This document shows, piece after piece, positions 25,570 to 33,918 of a stretch of 64,000 nucleotides of DNA. Under the pieces are notes generated by a model. It made no database searches. It saw nothing but the letters and a program-made list of their open reading frames with translations, and was not told the origin of the DNA. This DNA is from Phycisphaeraceae bacterium (lineage in GTDB: Bacteria > Planctomycetota > Phycisphaerae > Phycisphaerales > Phycisphaeraceae), in NCBI GenBank assembly GCA_028284155.1, contig JANQSF010000134.1, positions 124,001-188,000 of the forward strand, in the 5' to 3' direction. Positions within the stretch are counted from its first letter, which is position 1; each line of letters starts with the position of its first letter. A program made the position numbers and the translations under genes.

Positions 25570-28500
25570 ATGCAACCGACCCGACGTCAGCCATCCCGCC
25601 TCATGACCCGTCTGGCCTGCGTTGTTCTGATGGCCTGCTCGGCCGCGCCGTTCGGCGAGCCGACTTTCGCGGCCGACCCCACCCCGCAGCAGGTCGAGTT
25701 CTTTGAGAAGAACGTGAGGCCTGTGTTGGCAGAGCACTGCTACAAGTGCCACTCGCACGAGTCGAAGAAGGTGCGCGCCAAGCTCCTGCTCGACAGCCGG
25801 GCTGACATGATCAAGGGCGGCGAGTCCGGCACGTCCATCGTGCCGGGCAAGCCGAAGCAAAGCCGGCTGATCGAGGCGATCGAATACAACAACATCGACC
25901 TGGAGATGCCGCCCAAGGGCAAGCTGCCCGCCAAGGCCATCGCCGACCTGACCAAGTGGGTCGAGATGGGCGCTCCTTGGCCAAAGGATGACGCCGGACC
26001 GAAGACCGGCGCAAAGATCGAGACGTTCGATATCGCCAAGCGCAAGGCCGAGCACTGGGCGTGGCGAGCCGTCGTCGCAACGCAGCCGCCGGCTGTGCGT
26101 GATCGCGACTGGGCACGCGACCCGCTGGACAACTTCATCCTGGCCAAGCTGGAAGCGAAGGGTTTGACGCCCGCGCAGGAGGCCGACCGCCGCGCGCTGA
26201 TCCGCCGACTCTACTTCGACATCATCGGCCTGCCGCCCACGCCCGCGCAGGTTGAAGCGTTCGTCAAGGACTCGTCGGCCGGCGCGTACGAGAAGGTCAT
26301 CGACGAGTTGCTGGCGTCGCCGCATTTCGGTGAACGCTGGGGCCGACACTGGCTCGACCTGATGCGCTACGCCGAATCGCGCGGCCACGAGTTCGAGCCC
26401 AACGCACCCAATGCATATGAGTACCGCGACTATGTCATCCGCGCGCTGAACGCCGACCTGCCTTACGACAAGTTCGTGATCGAACACATCGTGGGCGACC
26501 TGCTCGCAAAGCCGCGCGTCAGCGAGCAGGGATGGAACGAGTCGATCATCGGCACGGGGTTCTGGTTCCTGGGCGAATGGGTCCACTCGCCAGTTGACAT
26601 CCGGGCCGACGAGGCCGACCGGATGGAGAACATGATCGACGTGATGAGCAAGTCGTTCCTCGGCCTGACCGTCGCGTGCGCCCGCTGCCACGACCATAAG
26701 TTCGACGCGATCTCGACCAAAGACTTCTACGCGTTGCAGGGCTACCTGCAGAGTTCGTCGTATCGGCTGGTGCGGTTCGAGACGATGGAGCCCAACCGCA
26801 AGATCGCCGAGAAACTCTGGGCGTTGCAGGACAAAGCACAAAAGACTCTGCCGCGTGTGACGGCCGACGCCATCCGCCCCACCGTCGCACGCACGGCCGA
26901 CTACCTGCTCGCGACGCGACAGGTCATTCAAGAAGGCCCGCTCGCTGTCGGCGACGGATCGCCCAAAGCAAAGCCCGTCTCGCACCCTGACATCGTTTTC
27001 GCTGACTTCGAGTCGGGCACTTACAAAGACTGGACGATCACCGGCAACGCGTTCGGCAAATCGCCGTCGCGCGGACCGAACGGCCGACAACAACCCGTTA
27101 CGGGCTTCGCGGGCAAGTTCCTGATCAACACCTACCCCGGCAACGACAACGCCCGCGGCACGGCCACGAGCAAGCCGTTCAAGATCGAGCGACGCTTCAT
27201 CCACTTCCTCATCGGCGGCGGCGCACACAAAGACAAAACCTGCATCAATCTCGTCATCGACGGCAAGGCTGTCCGCACCGAGACGGGGCGAAACAACGAG
27301 AAGCTTGAGCCGCGCGGCTGGGACGTGACCGACCTGATCGGAAAACAGGCGACGATTCAAGTCGTCGATCAGCAAGGCGGCGGCTGGGGGCACGTCAATG
27401 TCGACCACATCGTGTTCAGTGACACGGCTGGGGCGGGCAAGGTCGTTGCGGCGAGCAAACCCGACGACTCGGCCGACTGGAATCGGCGTGCTGAACAGGT
27501 CGCGAAGGCACGCGGACTCGACGCGGACGCGCTGGCGGCGTGGGTCAGACTGGTGCGCGCCGCACAAACCGACGCCAACCATGCGCTGCACGCCTTTGCC
27601 AAGATTGCGCACGACAAGCAGGGGCGAACCAAGGCATTGACCACCCCGCTGGCCAAGCGCGCCGCTGATCGCGCCAAGGCCGCAGCAGTTGCGTTGAACA
27701 AGAGCGAAGTCATTTACGACGCATCAAAAGACAACGCGTGGATTCAGGACGGTTACACATTTGGCCCGCAAGCCGCCCGACCGGGCGACATTGTCCTGTC
27801 ACGCGATCCGGCTTCACCAATCAAACGCGTCGTGCAACACGCCGCCGCGACGGCTGACGATGCGTGGGAAGGCCTCACGCCCGGCCCCGGCGTCGAACGC
27901 GCGGCGACCAACCTGGGCAAGTGGGTCCGAGCGGGCAAGACGATCCGCACGCCGACCTTCAAGGTCAAAGACGGCCGCGTCTATTACCTCGTTAGAGGTT
28001 CGTGCAACCTCGTCGCCGTCGTGGATTCGCACCACACCGTTCAGGGCCCACTACACGGGGCGGTCATCCGCGACCACAAGGGCGATCCGAACAAGTTCAC
28101 GTGGGTCGGCCACACAAACTTGCAACGCTACATCGGCCACAAGATTCACATCGAGTTTTCGCCGAAGGACGGTACGAACTTCGCGCTGGCGATGGTCGTT
28201 CAGGGCGATTCGCCCGGCGACCCGTTCCAAGCTGATAACGCAGCCATCGCCGCAACGCTGACCGGCCTGTCGGCCGAGTCGGTCGAGTCGCTGGCCAAAG
28301 CGCAAGGCCAGGCGTTTCTCGCCGCGCTCGATCGTTTTGCCGCGGGCAAGACCGACGCGCAACAGGGCGACGCCGAACTCGTCTCGCTGTTGATGGGCAT
28401 GGCCGGGGAACTGTCCGCCGGCGGCGGCAACGCCAATCGCGCGATGGACGCGGCGGGCGACGCGTTTGTCGGACGCCGAAACACGCTGATCAAGCAGATC

Positions 28501-29556
28501 AAACAACCCTCCCGCACCGCGATGGCCATGCTCGACGGCGACCCCGTCGATGAGTACGTCTTCATCCGCGGCAAGCACAACAACGTCGGCCCCGTCGTGC
28601 CGCGTAGTAACCTTGAAGCGTTGACCGGCGATCGCAAGCCCAACCCGCACGACGGCAGCGGCCGGCTCGAATTGGCTCACCAGATCGCCTCGGCTGACAA
28701 CCCGTTCACCGCGCGCGTCATGGCCAACCGCGTCTGGCATCACCTGCTGGGCGTCGGCATCGTCCCGAGCGTGGACAACTTCGGCGTGCTCGGCCAACCG
28801 CCGACGCACCCGCAACTGCTCGACCATCTGGCACACCGTTTCGTGCACGAGCACAAATGGTCGGTCAAGCGGCTGATCAAGACGATTGTGATGTCGAGCA
28901 CGTATCGCATGGCCAGCAAGCACCACGACACGGGTGTCACGCAGCGCGCCCGCGAGAGCGACCCGGCCAACACGCTGTTGTGGCGTGCCCGTGTCCGTCG
29001 TCTCGAGGGCGAAGCGATCCGCGACGCGATCCTGGCTAACTCGGGACGGCTCGACCGCAAGATGTTCGGTCGAAGCGTGCCGGTCTACCTCACGCCGTTC
29101 ATGGAAGGCCGCGGCCGACCACGCGGCGGCCCGCTTGACGGCGCGGGGCGGCGGAGCATCTACACGGCTATCCGCCGCAACTTCCTGCCGAGCATGATGC
29201 TCGCCTTCGACATGCCCACGCCGTACACCACGGTCGGCCGTCGCAGCACGTCGAATGTGCCGGCCCAGGCGCTGATCCTCATGAACGATCCGTTTGTGAC
29301 GCAGCAGGCCAACGTCTGGGCCAAGCGCTTGCTCGCCGAGCCGCACGCCTCGCAGCACGCGAGGATCAACCATTTGTACCTCACCGCGTTTGCCCGGCCC
29401 GCGACACAAGACGAGGTCCAGGACGCTTTGAACTTCCTGATCGAACAGGGCAGGGCATACGGCCTGAAGGCGAAGCAGGCTGTCAATGAAGAACGCCCGT
29501 GGACGGACCTTTGCCACGTGTTGATGAATGTCAAGGAGTTCATCTTCCTGCGATAG
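25570..29556 (+). CDS. PSD1-type protein: cytochrome-c-like, DUF1549 and DUF1553 domains with carbohydrate-binding-like insert
   Basis: A 1328-residue exported protein. A signal peptide ends near TFAADP. PSCyt1 lies at about 45-125 with haem site Cys57-Cys60-His61 (CYKCH), then DUF1549 (PSCyt2) at about 190-400 with LIRRLYFDIIGLPPTPAQ and a second CxxCH in ACARCHDHKFDA, and DUF1553 (PSD1) at about 1010-1290 with NRVWHHLLGVGIV and SNVPAQALILMNDP. About 600 residues separate DUF1549 and DUF1553, including a beta-sandwich near 475-620 (DFESGTYKDWTITGNAF; GGGWGHVNVDHIVFSD). Members pair with DUF1501 proteins, here at 29628, and are thought to act in polysaccharide breakdown. Chosen start has AAGGAAGG upstream. 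Confidence 0.88.
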   Translation: MQPTRRQPSRLMTRLACVVLMACSAAPFGEPTFAADPTPQQVEFFEKNVRPVLAEHCYKCHSHESKKVRAKLLLDSRADMIKGGESGTSIVPGKPKQSRLIEAIEYNNIDLEMPPKGKLPAKAIADLTKWVEMGAPWPKDDAGPKTGAKIETFDIAKRKAEHWAWRAVVATQPPAVRDRDWARDPLDNFILAKLEAKGLTPAQEADRRALIRRLYFDIIGLPPTPAQVEAFVKDSSAGAYEKVIDELLASPHFGERWGRHWLDLMRYAESRGHEFEPNAPNAYEYRDYVIRALNADLPYDKFVIEHIVGDLLAKPRVSEQGWNESIIGTGFWFLGEWVHSPVDIRADEADRMENMIDVMSKSFLGLTVACARCHDHKFDAISTKDFYALQGYLQSSSYRLVRFETMEPNRKIAEKLWALQDKAQKTLPRVTADAIRPTVARTADYLLATRQVIQEGPLAVGDGSPKAKPVSHPDIVFADFESGTYKDWTITGNAFGKSPSRGPNGRQQPVTGFAGKFLINTYPGNDNARGTATSKPFKIERRFIHFLIGGGAHKDKTCINLVIDGKAVRTETGRNNEKLEPRGWDVTDLIGKQATIQVVDQQGGGWGHVNVDHIVFSDTAGAGKVVAASKPDDSADWNRRAEQVAKARGLDADALAAWVRLVRAAQTDANHALHAFAKIAHDKQGRTKALTTPLAKRAADRAKAAAVALNKSEVIYDASKDNAWIQDGYTFGPQAARPGDIVLSRDPASPIKRVVQHAAATADDAWEGLTPGPGVERAATNLGKWVRAGKTIRTPTFKVKDGRVYYLVRGSCNLVAVVDSHHTVQGPLHGAVIRDHKGDPNKFTWVGHTNLQRYIGHKIHIEFSPKDGTNFALAMVVQGDSPGDPFQADNAAIAATLTGLSAESVESLAKAQGQAFLAALDRFAAGKTDAQQGDAELVSLLMGMAGELSAGGGNANRAMDAAGDAFVGRRNTLIKQIKQPSRTAMAMLDGDPVDEYVFIRGKHNNVGPVVPRSNLEALTGDRKPNPHDGSGRLELAHQIASADNPFTARVMANRVWHHLLGVGIVPSVDNFGVLGQPPTHPQLLDHLAHRFVHEHKWSVKRLIKTIVMSSTYRMASKHHDTGVTQRARESDPANTLLWRARVRRLEGEAIRDAILANSGRLDRKMFGRSVPVYLTPFMEGRGRPRGGPLDGAGRRSIYTAIRRNFLPSMMLAFDMPTPYTTVGRRSTSNVPAQALILMNDPFVTQQANVWAKRLLAEPHASQHARINHLYLTAFARPATQDEVQDALNFLIEQGRAYGLKAKQAVNEERPWTDLCHVLMNVKEFIFLR

Positions 29557-29627
29557 CTGTCCCACGGTGCATCGCAGCCACGCCAGACGAGCGCGAACTC
29601 GACACGACTACAACAGGTACAGCCGAT

Positions 29628-31091
29628 ATGCCTCACTGTCAGAACTACATGCAAGCCCCGATCAACCGACGCCAAATGCTCGCACGGTGCGCGAATGGCT
29701 TTGGCGGTGTCGCGCTGACTGCGCTCATGGCCGAGCAGGCCTACGGCGCGCGGGTCGTGCAGCGGCCGGCGGTCATCCCCGGCGCGCCCGATCCGAACAG
29801 CCCGTACGCGCCGCGTCAGCCGCACTTCAAGCCGCGCGCCAAGAACGTCATCTTCATGTACATGGACGGCGGCCCGTCGCAGGTCGACACATTCGACCCC
29901 AAGCCGATGCTCGATAAGTACAACGGCAAACCCTTCCCCATGAAGATGGAGCCGACGCAGTTCAACAGCAACGGCAACAGCCTCGCCAGCCCGTGGAAGT
30001 TCAAGCAGTACGGCCAATCCGGCATCCCGGTCAGCGACCTGTTCCCGCACGTCGCGAAGCACGTCGACGACATGGCCGTTGTGCGGTCGATGACGAGCAT
30101 GTTCCCCGAACACACGTCGGCCAACTACTTCCTGCACACCGGTTTCGGTTTGCAGGGTCGGCCAAGCATGGGCGCATGGGCGACGTACGGCCTGGGCAGC
30201 ATGTGCGAAGACCTGCCCGGCTTCATCGTGCTCAATGGCGGGCTCATCCCGCCGGGCGGCTTAGAGAATCTCGGCTCCGGCTTCTTGCCCGCGACGTACC
30301 AGGCGTCGATCTTCAAGCCGTCAAACCCGCCGGTAGCCAACATCAACCGCACCGAGCAGAGCGACACGATCCAGCGCAACAAACTCAAGCTCATGCGCAA
30401 GCTCGACCAGGGCGTGCTCGGCCAAATGGGGAAGATCGACGCGCTGGAGTCGGCTGTGGCCAACTACGAGATGGCCTACCGCATGCAGATGGCCGTACCG
30501 CAACTCATGGACCTGTCCGGCGAGTCGAAGCACACGCTCGAGTCGTACGGCCTGAACCACAGTTGGAAAGGCACACAGACGTTCGGCCGAAGCTGCCTGA
30601 TCGCGCGCCGAATGGTCGAGCGCGGCGTGCGGTTCATCGAACTGACCTGCCCCGGCGGCAGCGGCGACCGGTGGGACCAACACGGCAACCTGAAGGACGG
30701 ACACACGAAGAACGCACGCAGCGTCGATCAGCCGATCGGCGCGCTGCTGACCGACCTGAAACAACGCGGGTTGCTCGAATCAACGCTCGTCATCTGGGCG
30801 GGCGAGTTCGGCAGGACACCGTTTGCTCAGGGACGCAACGGCCGGGATCACAACCCGTTCGGCTACTCGATCTGGATGGCCGGCGGCGGCATCAAGGGCG
30901 GTACGACCTACGGCGCAACGGACGAGTTCGGTTACAAGGCGATCGAGAATCGACTGGAGATGCACGACTTCCACGCGACCGTGCTGCACCTGCTCGGTAT
31001 CGAACACACAAAGTTGACCGTGCGCTTCAGCGGGCGTGACATGCGGCTGACGGATGTGTTTGGGCATGTGATTCACGACATCGTCGCCTAA
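29628..31091 (+). CDS. DUF1501 protein with twin-arginine signal, partner of the PSD1-type protein
   Basis: A 487-residue protein of the alkaline-phosphatase-like DUF1501 family. The N-terminus has NRRQMLARCANGFGGVALTAL, a Tat-type signal, so it is likely exported folded. Family motifs: KNVIFMYMDGGPSQVDTFDPK, RSMTSMFPEHTSANY, GRPSMGAWATYGLGS, VIWAGEFGRTPFAQG and GRDHNPFGYSIWMAGGG. It lies 71 bases after the PSD1-type gene, the usual arrangement. Sulfatase-like metal-site residues (D, H) are recognisable but the biochemical reaction of DUF1501 proteins is not established. Met at 29649 is an alternative start. Confidence 0.87.
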   Translation: MPHCQNYMQAPINRRQMLARCANGFGGVALTALMAEQAYGARVVQRPAVIPGAPDPNSPYAPRQPHFKPRAKNVIFMYMDGGPSQVDTFDPKPMLDKYNGKPFPMKMEPTQFNSNGNSLASPWKFKQYGQSGIPVSDLFPHVAKHVDDMAVVRSMTSMFPEHTSANYFLHTGFGLQGRPSMGAWATYGLGSMCEDLPGFIVLNGGLIPPGGLENLGSGFLPATYQASIFKPSNPPVANINRTEQSDTIQRNKLKLMRKLDQGVLGQMGKIDALESAVANYEMAYRMQMAVPQLMDLSGESKHTLESYGLNHSWKGTQTFGRSCLIARRMVERGVRFIELTCPGGSGDRWDQHGNLKDGHTKNARSVDQPIGALLTDLKQRGLLESTLVIWAGEFGRTPFAQGRNGRDHNPFGYSIWMAGGGIKGGTTYGATDEFGYKAIENRLEMHDFHATVLHLLGIEHTKLTVRFSGRDMRLTDVFGHVIHDIVA

Positions 31092-31111
31092 GCGAAAGCA
31101 GGAAAACAGGA
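31092..31111 (+). repeat. GCAGGAAA-type repeat, left copy
   Basis: GCGAAAGCAGGAAAACAGGA. An inverted relative lies at 31372-31402, so the two bound a non-coding block of about 260 bases. Confidence 0.5.
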
Positions 31112-31350
31112 TATGAAGGACGCGGCGCGCCACAGGCGGATTGTCCGCCAACAGACGGCGTTCGACGCGCACGGTCGGTCAGCGCGACCGCCAACCCCAC
31201 GGTGTTCGACGCGCCTCGTTTAGCGACGCGGCCGCAGGTCCGCCTTCCGACGTTGGTCGTCCGGCACGCGCTGTGTACTGGCGTCGCTGCGCGACGGGCG
31301 GGCGTGCGGCCGCGCCGCTGAACGGGCGCAAGGGAAACCGCCTTCACCGC

Positions 31351-32925
31351 TCACCCCACGCTTGCGTCCGATTTACTGCTTTCCTGTTTTACTGCTTTCC
31401 TGCTTTTCCGCACGCCCATCCAAACCAGCACACCAAACACCGGCACATACTGGGCCCACATCACCCACGTCGGCACGCGCCACGGGTCCGGGTCGAGCCA
31501 GACGGCGTAGCTCCATGTGATCGTCAGGCTCCAGACCCACACGGCCAGGTTGAACCGAATGGGCACAAGTGCCAGTGCCCAGAGCAGGTACCACGGGTAG
31601 ACCGTGCTCGACAGCAGCAACGCCGCGAGGAAGTACGCGATCACCGCCTCCCAAAGGTCGGCCCCGCGTCGCACGACGACGATCATCACGACGAGCAACG
31701 CCGACCACACAATCGCATTCGTCACCCACTTGCTGGACAACGGCGTCGCGATGGACTCACCGACGAGTGACGCGAACCACTGCGAGTCGAATGCGGCATG
31801 AATGTTCGCGTGGATAGGCGAGTTGAACGACCAGTCGCGTGTGAAGGTGACGGCCGTATCGATCATGCCCCACAGCCCGCCGGGCATGAGAGCGAACGGG
31901 AGGTAAAGGGCGATGAGTGTGAGGACGGTTGCGACGATCCCCGTCACAACCGCCCGCCTGTCGCCACGCAAATACCACACATACAACGCCGCGATCGGCA
32001 ACACGATCGGCTTCACCCCAATCGCCCCCGCCAATGTCACCCCCGCCAACACCGCCGCAATCCCCCGCCGCTTGCGGCTTAGCGCTCCCCCAAACTTCAC
32101 ATCACTCACCACCCACACACACGCCACCGAACACAACAACAACGCAATCCCAATCACATCCTGATGCCCCGACGCCGCCACCTCGACGATCGGCAACGGA
32201 TGCCACGCATACAACGCCGCCCACCACAACGATCGGCCGTGCAGGCGGAGGACGCAGAGGATGAGGGCGATGATGAGGAGGTCGAAGGTGACAAAGTGAA
32301 GTCTGAGGACCAACTCTTGCTCCGCAGTCCTTTCGTCTCCAGGCTGCGCTCCAAGTTGCGCCACAGACGTGCTGGCCGCGAATACGGTCTGACTCGTCGG
32401 CTGATAGATCGAGATGAGGTCATCATGCGCGACGGGTACGCCCCTGACCTGGGTCATTTCGATTGGCGTCAGGGCGTACGGATTGAGACCTTCCGTAGTA
32501 GCTATGCCATCAATCAAGTACCGGTCGATGTCGCGGCTTAGCTGCGGATCGGTTGTCGAGACAACGGTCAATCTTGATACGCAAGCAATACCCAACACTG
32601 CACAACATACAGTCGCCGCACGCCATGAATCCAGCGGCCGAATGGGAGCGAACAGTCGGCCACCACTCAACACGATCCAAAGACCTGCGACCGGAATAAG
32701 GCAGACCAATAGCGGCCACTTCAATTCCGCATAGTCGGGTGGTTGCCAAGTCCAGTCGAAACCCATGGGCATGTGACTGACTGTCACGCGCCGCCACGCC
32801 TCCGGTAGACGCGTCAACGAGAAGACTACTCCCACAATCGACGCAGCACCCGCTAGTGCGAGGACGGACAGGAGCAATCGGCGTCCGAAGTTCGCCGGCA
32901 TCGTCGTGCTCGGCATGACGATCAC
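31351..32925 (-). CDS. GT87-like polytopic mannosyltransferase (GT-C fold)
   Basis: A 524-residue membrane protein with roughly ten to twelve hydrophobic helices. After helix 3 comes SRDIDRYLIDGIATTEGLNP, the periplasmic loop with acidic residues and ...NPY typical of polyprenyl-phosphate-mannose-dependent GT-C enzymes (GT87/DUF2029, MptA-like). C-terminal helices around AVWVWSLTITWSYAVWLD. It would add a sugar from a lipid carrier to an envelope glycan. Its ATG overlaps the lipB stop (ATGA), so lipB and this gene form an operon. Two oddities: the family D repeat encodes ALSRKRRG in a cytoplasmic loop, and the C-terminal tail (AVKQESSKSDASVG) is read through a 15-base direct repeat. Confidence 0.75.
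   Translation of the reverse strand: MIVMPSTTMPANFGRRLLLSVLALAGAASIVGVVFSLTRLPEAWRRVTVSHMPMGFDWTWQPPDYAELKWPLLVCLIPVAGLWIVLSGGRLFAPIRPLDSWRAATVCCAVLGIACVSRLTVVSTTDPQLSRDIDRYLIDGIATTEGLNPYALTPIEMTQVRGVPVAHDDLISIYQPTSQTVFAASTSVAQLGAQPGDERTAEQELVLRLHFVTFDLLIIALILCVLRLHGRSLWWAALYAWHPLPIVEVAASGHQDVIGIALLLCSVACVWVVSDVKFGGALSRKRRGIAAVLAGVTLAGAIGVKPIVLPIAALYVWYLRGDRRAVVTGIVATVLTLIALYLPFALMPGGLWGMIDTAVTFTRDWSFNSPIHANIHAAFDSQWFASLVGESIATPLSSKWVTNAIVWSALLVVMIVVVRRGADLWEAVIAYFLAALLLSSTVYPWYLLWALALVPIRFNLAVWVWSLTITWSYAVWLDPDPWRVPTWVMWAQYVPVFGVLVWMGVRKSRKAVKQESSKSDASVG
31372..31402 (-). repeat. Direct repeat of TTTACTGCTTTCCTG inside the 3' end of the GT87-like gene
   Basis: Two 15-base units at 31372-31386 and 31388-31402. 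On the coding strand they read CAGGAAAGCAGTAAA and supply the last residues of the protein. Related, inverted, to 31092-31111. Confidence 0.65.
32067..32086 (+). repeat. Short repeat family D, copy 2, inside the GT87-like coding sequence
   Basis: GCCGCTTGCGGCTTAGCGCT lies in frame in the minus-strand gene, giving SRKRRG. Identical over 19 bases to the intergenic copy at 25318-25336. Confidence 0.75.
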
Positions 32926-33788
32926 GACTCCTTAAGACGTGCCAACTCGTCAGCAAGACACCTTGTCAGAGCTTGTGGCAGGTCACCGAACGGCCTCCAC
33001 TCTCGCAGGTGCAAATCGTTCTCCCGCGCGTGCGATGCTCCGCCCGACCCACGGTTGTCACTGTGACTCTCGCTCGCCCCGCGGCTCGGAAGGAGCCTCG
33101 CCCTCCTGCTCACGTCGTCCTCTCTTGTACTCAATACCCGCCCCAAACTCGTCACCCCTTTTCCCGCCAACCCGCACGGAACGATCGTGTCGAAGTGCGA
33201 CAGGTCGGTCGTGACGTTCAGCGCCAGGCCGTGCAGCGTCACGCCGCGGCTGACCCGGACGCCGATGGCGGCGAGTTTGAGCGGGGTTGGCGGAAGCCCA
33301 CGGATTGCAATCCGCTGGCTGCACGGCTCAACCCAGACGCCCGTGCACCCTTCCACCCGAAACACCTCGACGCCGAACGCCGCGACGGTGTCGATCACGA
33401 CCTGCTCTAACAATTTGATGTACCGCCCCACGTTCAGCCGGTAGTCGTTCAGGCGGATGATCGGGTAGACGACCAGTTGCCCCGGCCCGTGATAAGTCAC
33501 GTCGCCGCCGCGGTCGGTTTCCTGGACGTCGATGCCCAGTTCAGCGAGCCGTTCACTGGGCAGTAGGACGTTTTCGCCAGCGCCGCGGCGTCGGCTGACG
33601 GTGATGACCGGCTCGTGTTCAACGGTCAGGACGGTCGGCGGCGCGTCGCCCGCGACGACCTGCTCGTGGACGCGGCGTTGCTCGTCGTACGCGGCGCGGT
33701 ACGGCATTCGGCCGAGGTCGATCACGCGGAGCGTGTCGGCAGCGGCGGTCGGGTTGGGGGCGGGGTTGGAGGACATTGCGGGCGGCAC
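32922..33788 (-). CDS. lipB: Octanoyl-[acyl-carrier-protein]:protein N-octanoyltransferase
   Basis: A 288-residue enzyme transferring octanoate from acyl carrier protein to lipoyl domains, the first step of lipoate synthesis. Motifs: RGGDVTYHGPGQ at residues 93-104, Lys171 and AAIGVRVSRGVTLHGLALN at 173-191, catalytic Cys205 in IVPCGL. Normal LipB is about 215-230 residues; here the C-terminal part is lengthened by a low-complexity segment (about 222-257) rich in S, R and G that contains a repeat-derived stretch (SRRARLLPSRG, 33079-33108). The catalytic core is intact, so activity is expected. Met5 is an alternative start. No lipA is nearby. Confidence 0.92.
   Translation of the reverse strand: MPPAMSSNPAPNPTAAADTLRVIDLGRMPYRAAYDEQRRVHEQVVAGDAPPTVLTVEHEPVITVSRRRGAGENVLLPSERLAELGIDVQETDRGGDVTYHGPGQLVVYPIIRLNDYRLNVGRYIKLLEQVVIDTVAAFGVEVFRVEGCTGVWVEPCSQRIAIRGLPPTPLKLAAIGVRVSRGVTLHGLALNVTTDLSHFDTIVPCGLAGKGVTSLGRVLSTREDDVSRRARLLPSRGASESHSDNRGSGGASHARENDLHLREWRPFGDLPQALTRCLADELARLKES
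33079..33108 (+). repeat. Half-copy of palindromic repeat family B inside lipB
   Basis: CCGCGGCTCGGAAGGAGCCT followed by CGCCCTCCTG; it differs at only two positions from the right arm of the intergenic element at 62080-62109. Confidence 0.8.
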
Positions 33789-33832
33789 GCGGCGTTCGGT
33801 ACGCGCCGTCGTATCATACGTCCCGCGCGGGG

Positions 33833-33860
33833 CATCCGGGCCTTCGGAAAGGCCCGGCTT
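33833..33860 (+). repeat. Hairpin repeat family C, copy 1
   Basis: CATCCGGGCCTTCGGAAAGG then CCCGGCTT; forms the stem CCGGGCCTT/AAGGCCCGG. The second copy at 36306-36333 carries a compensatory C-to-T/G-to-A change in the stem. Lies between lipB and lpxA. Confidence 0.75.
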
Positions 33861-33918
33861 GGTGGGGAACGAGCGTTCCTCAGTTGATTAAGACAAACGT
33901 GTCATGTGACGGAGCGAC

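Noticed and set aside
25561..27612. 683-codon minus-strand frame
   Set aside because: Antisense to the well-supported PSD1-type gene; no motifs, typical GC-driven shadow.
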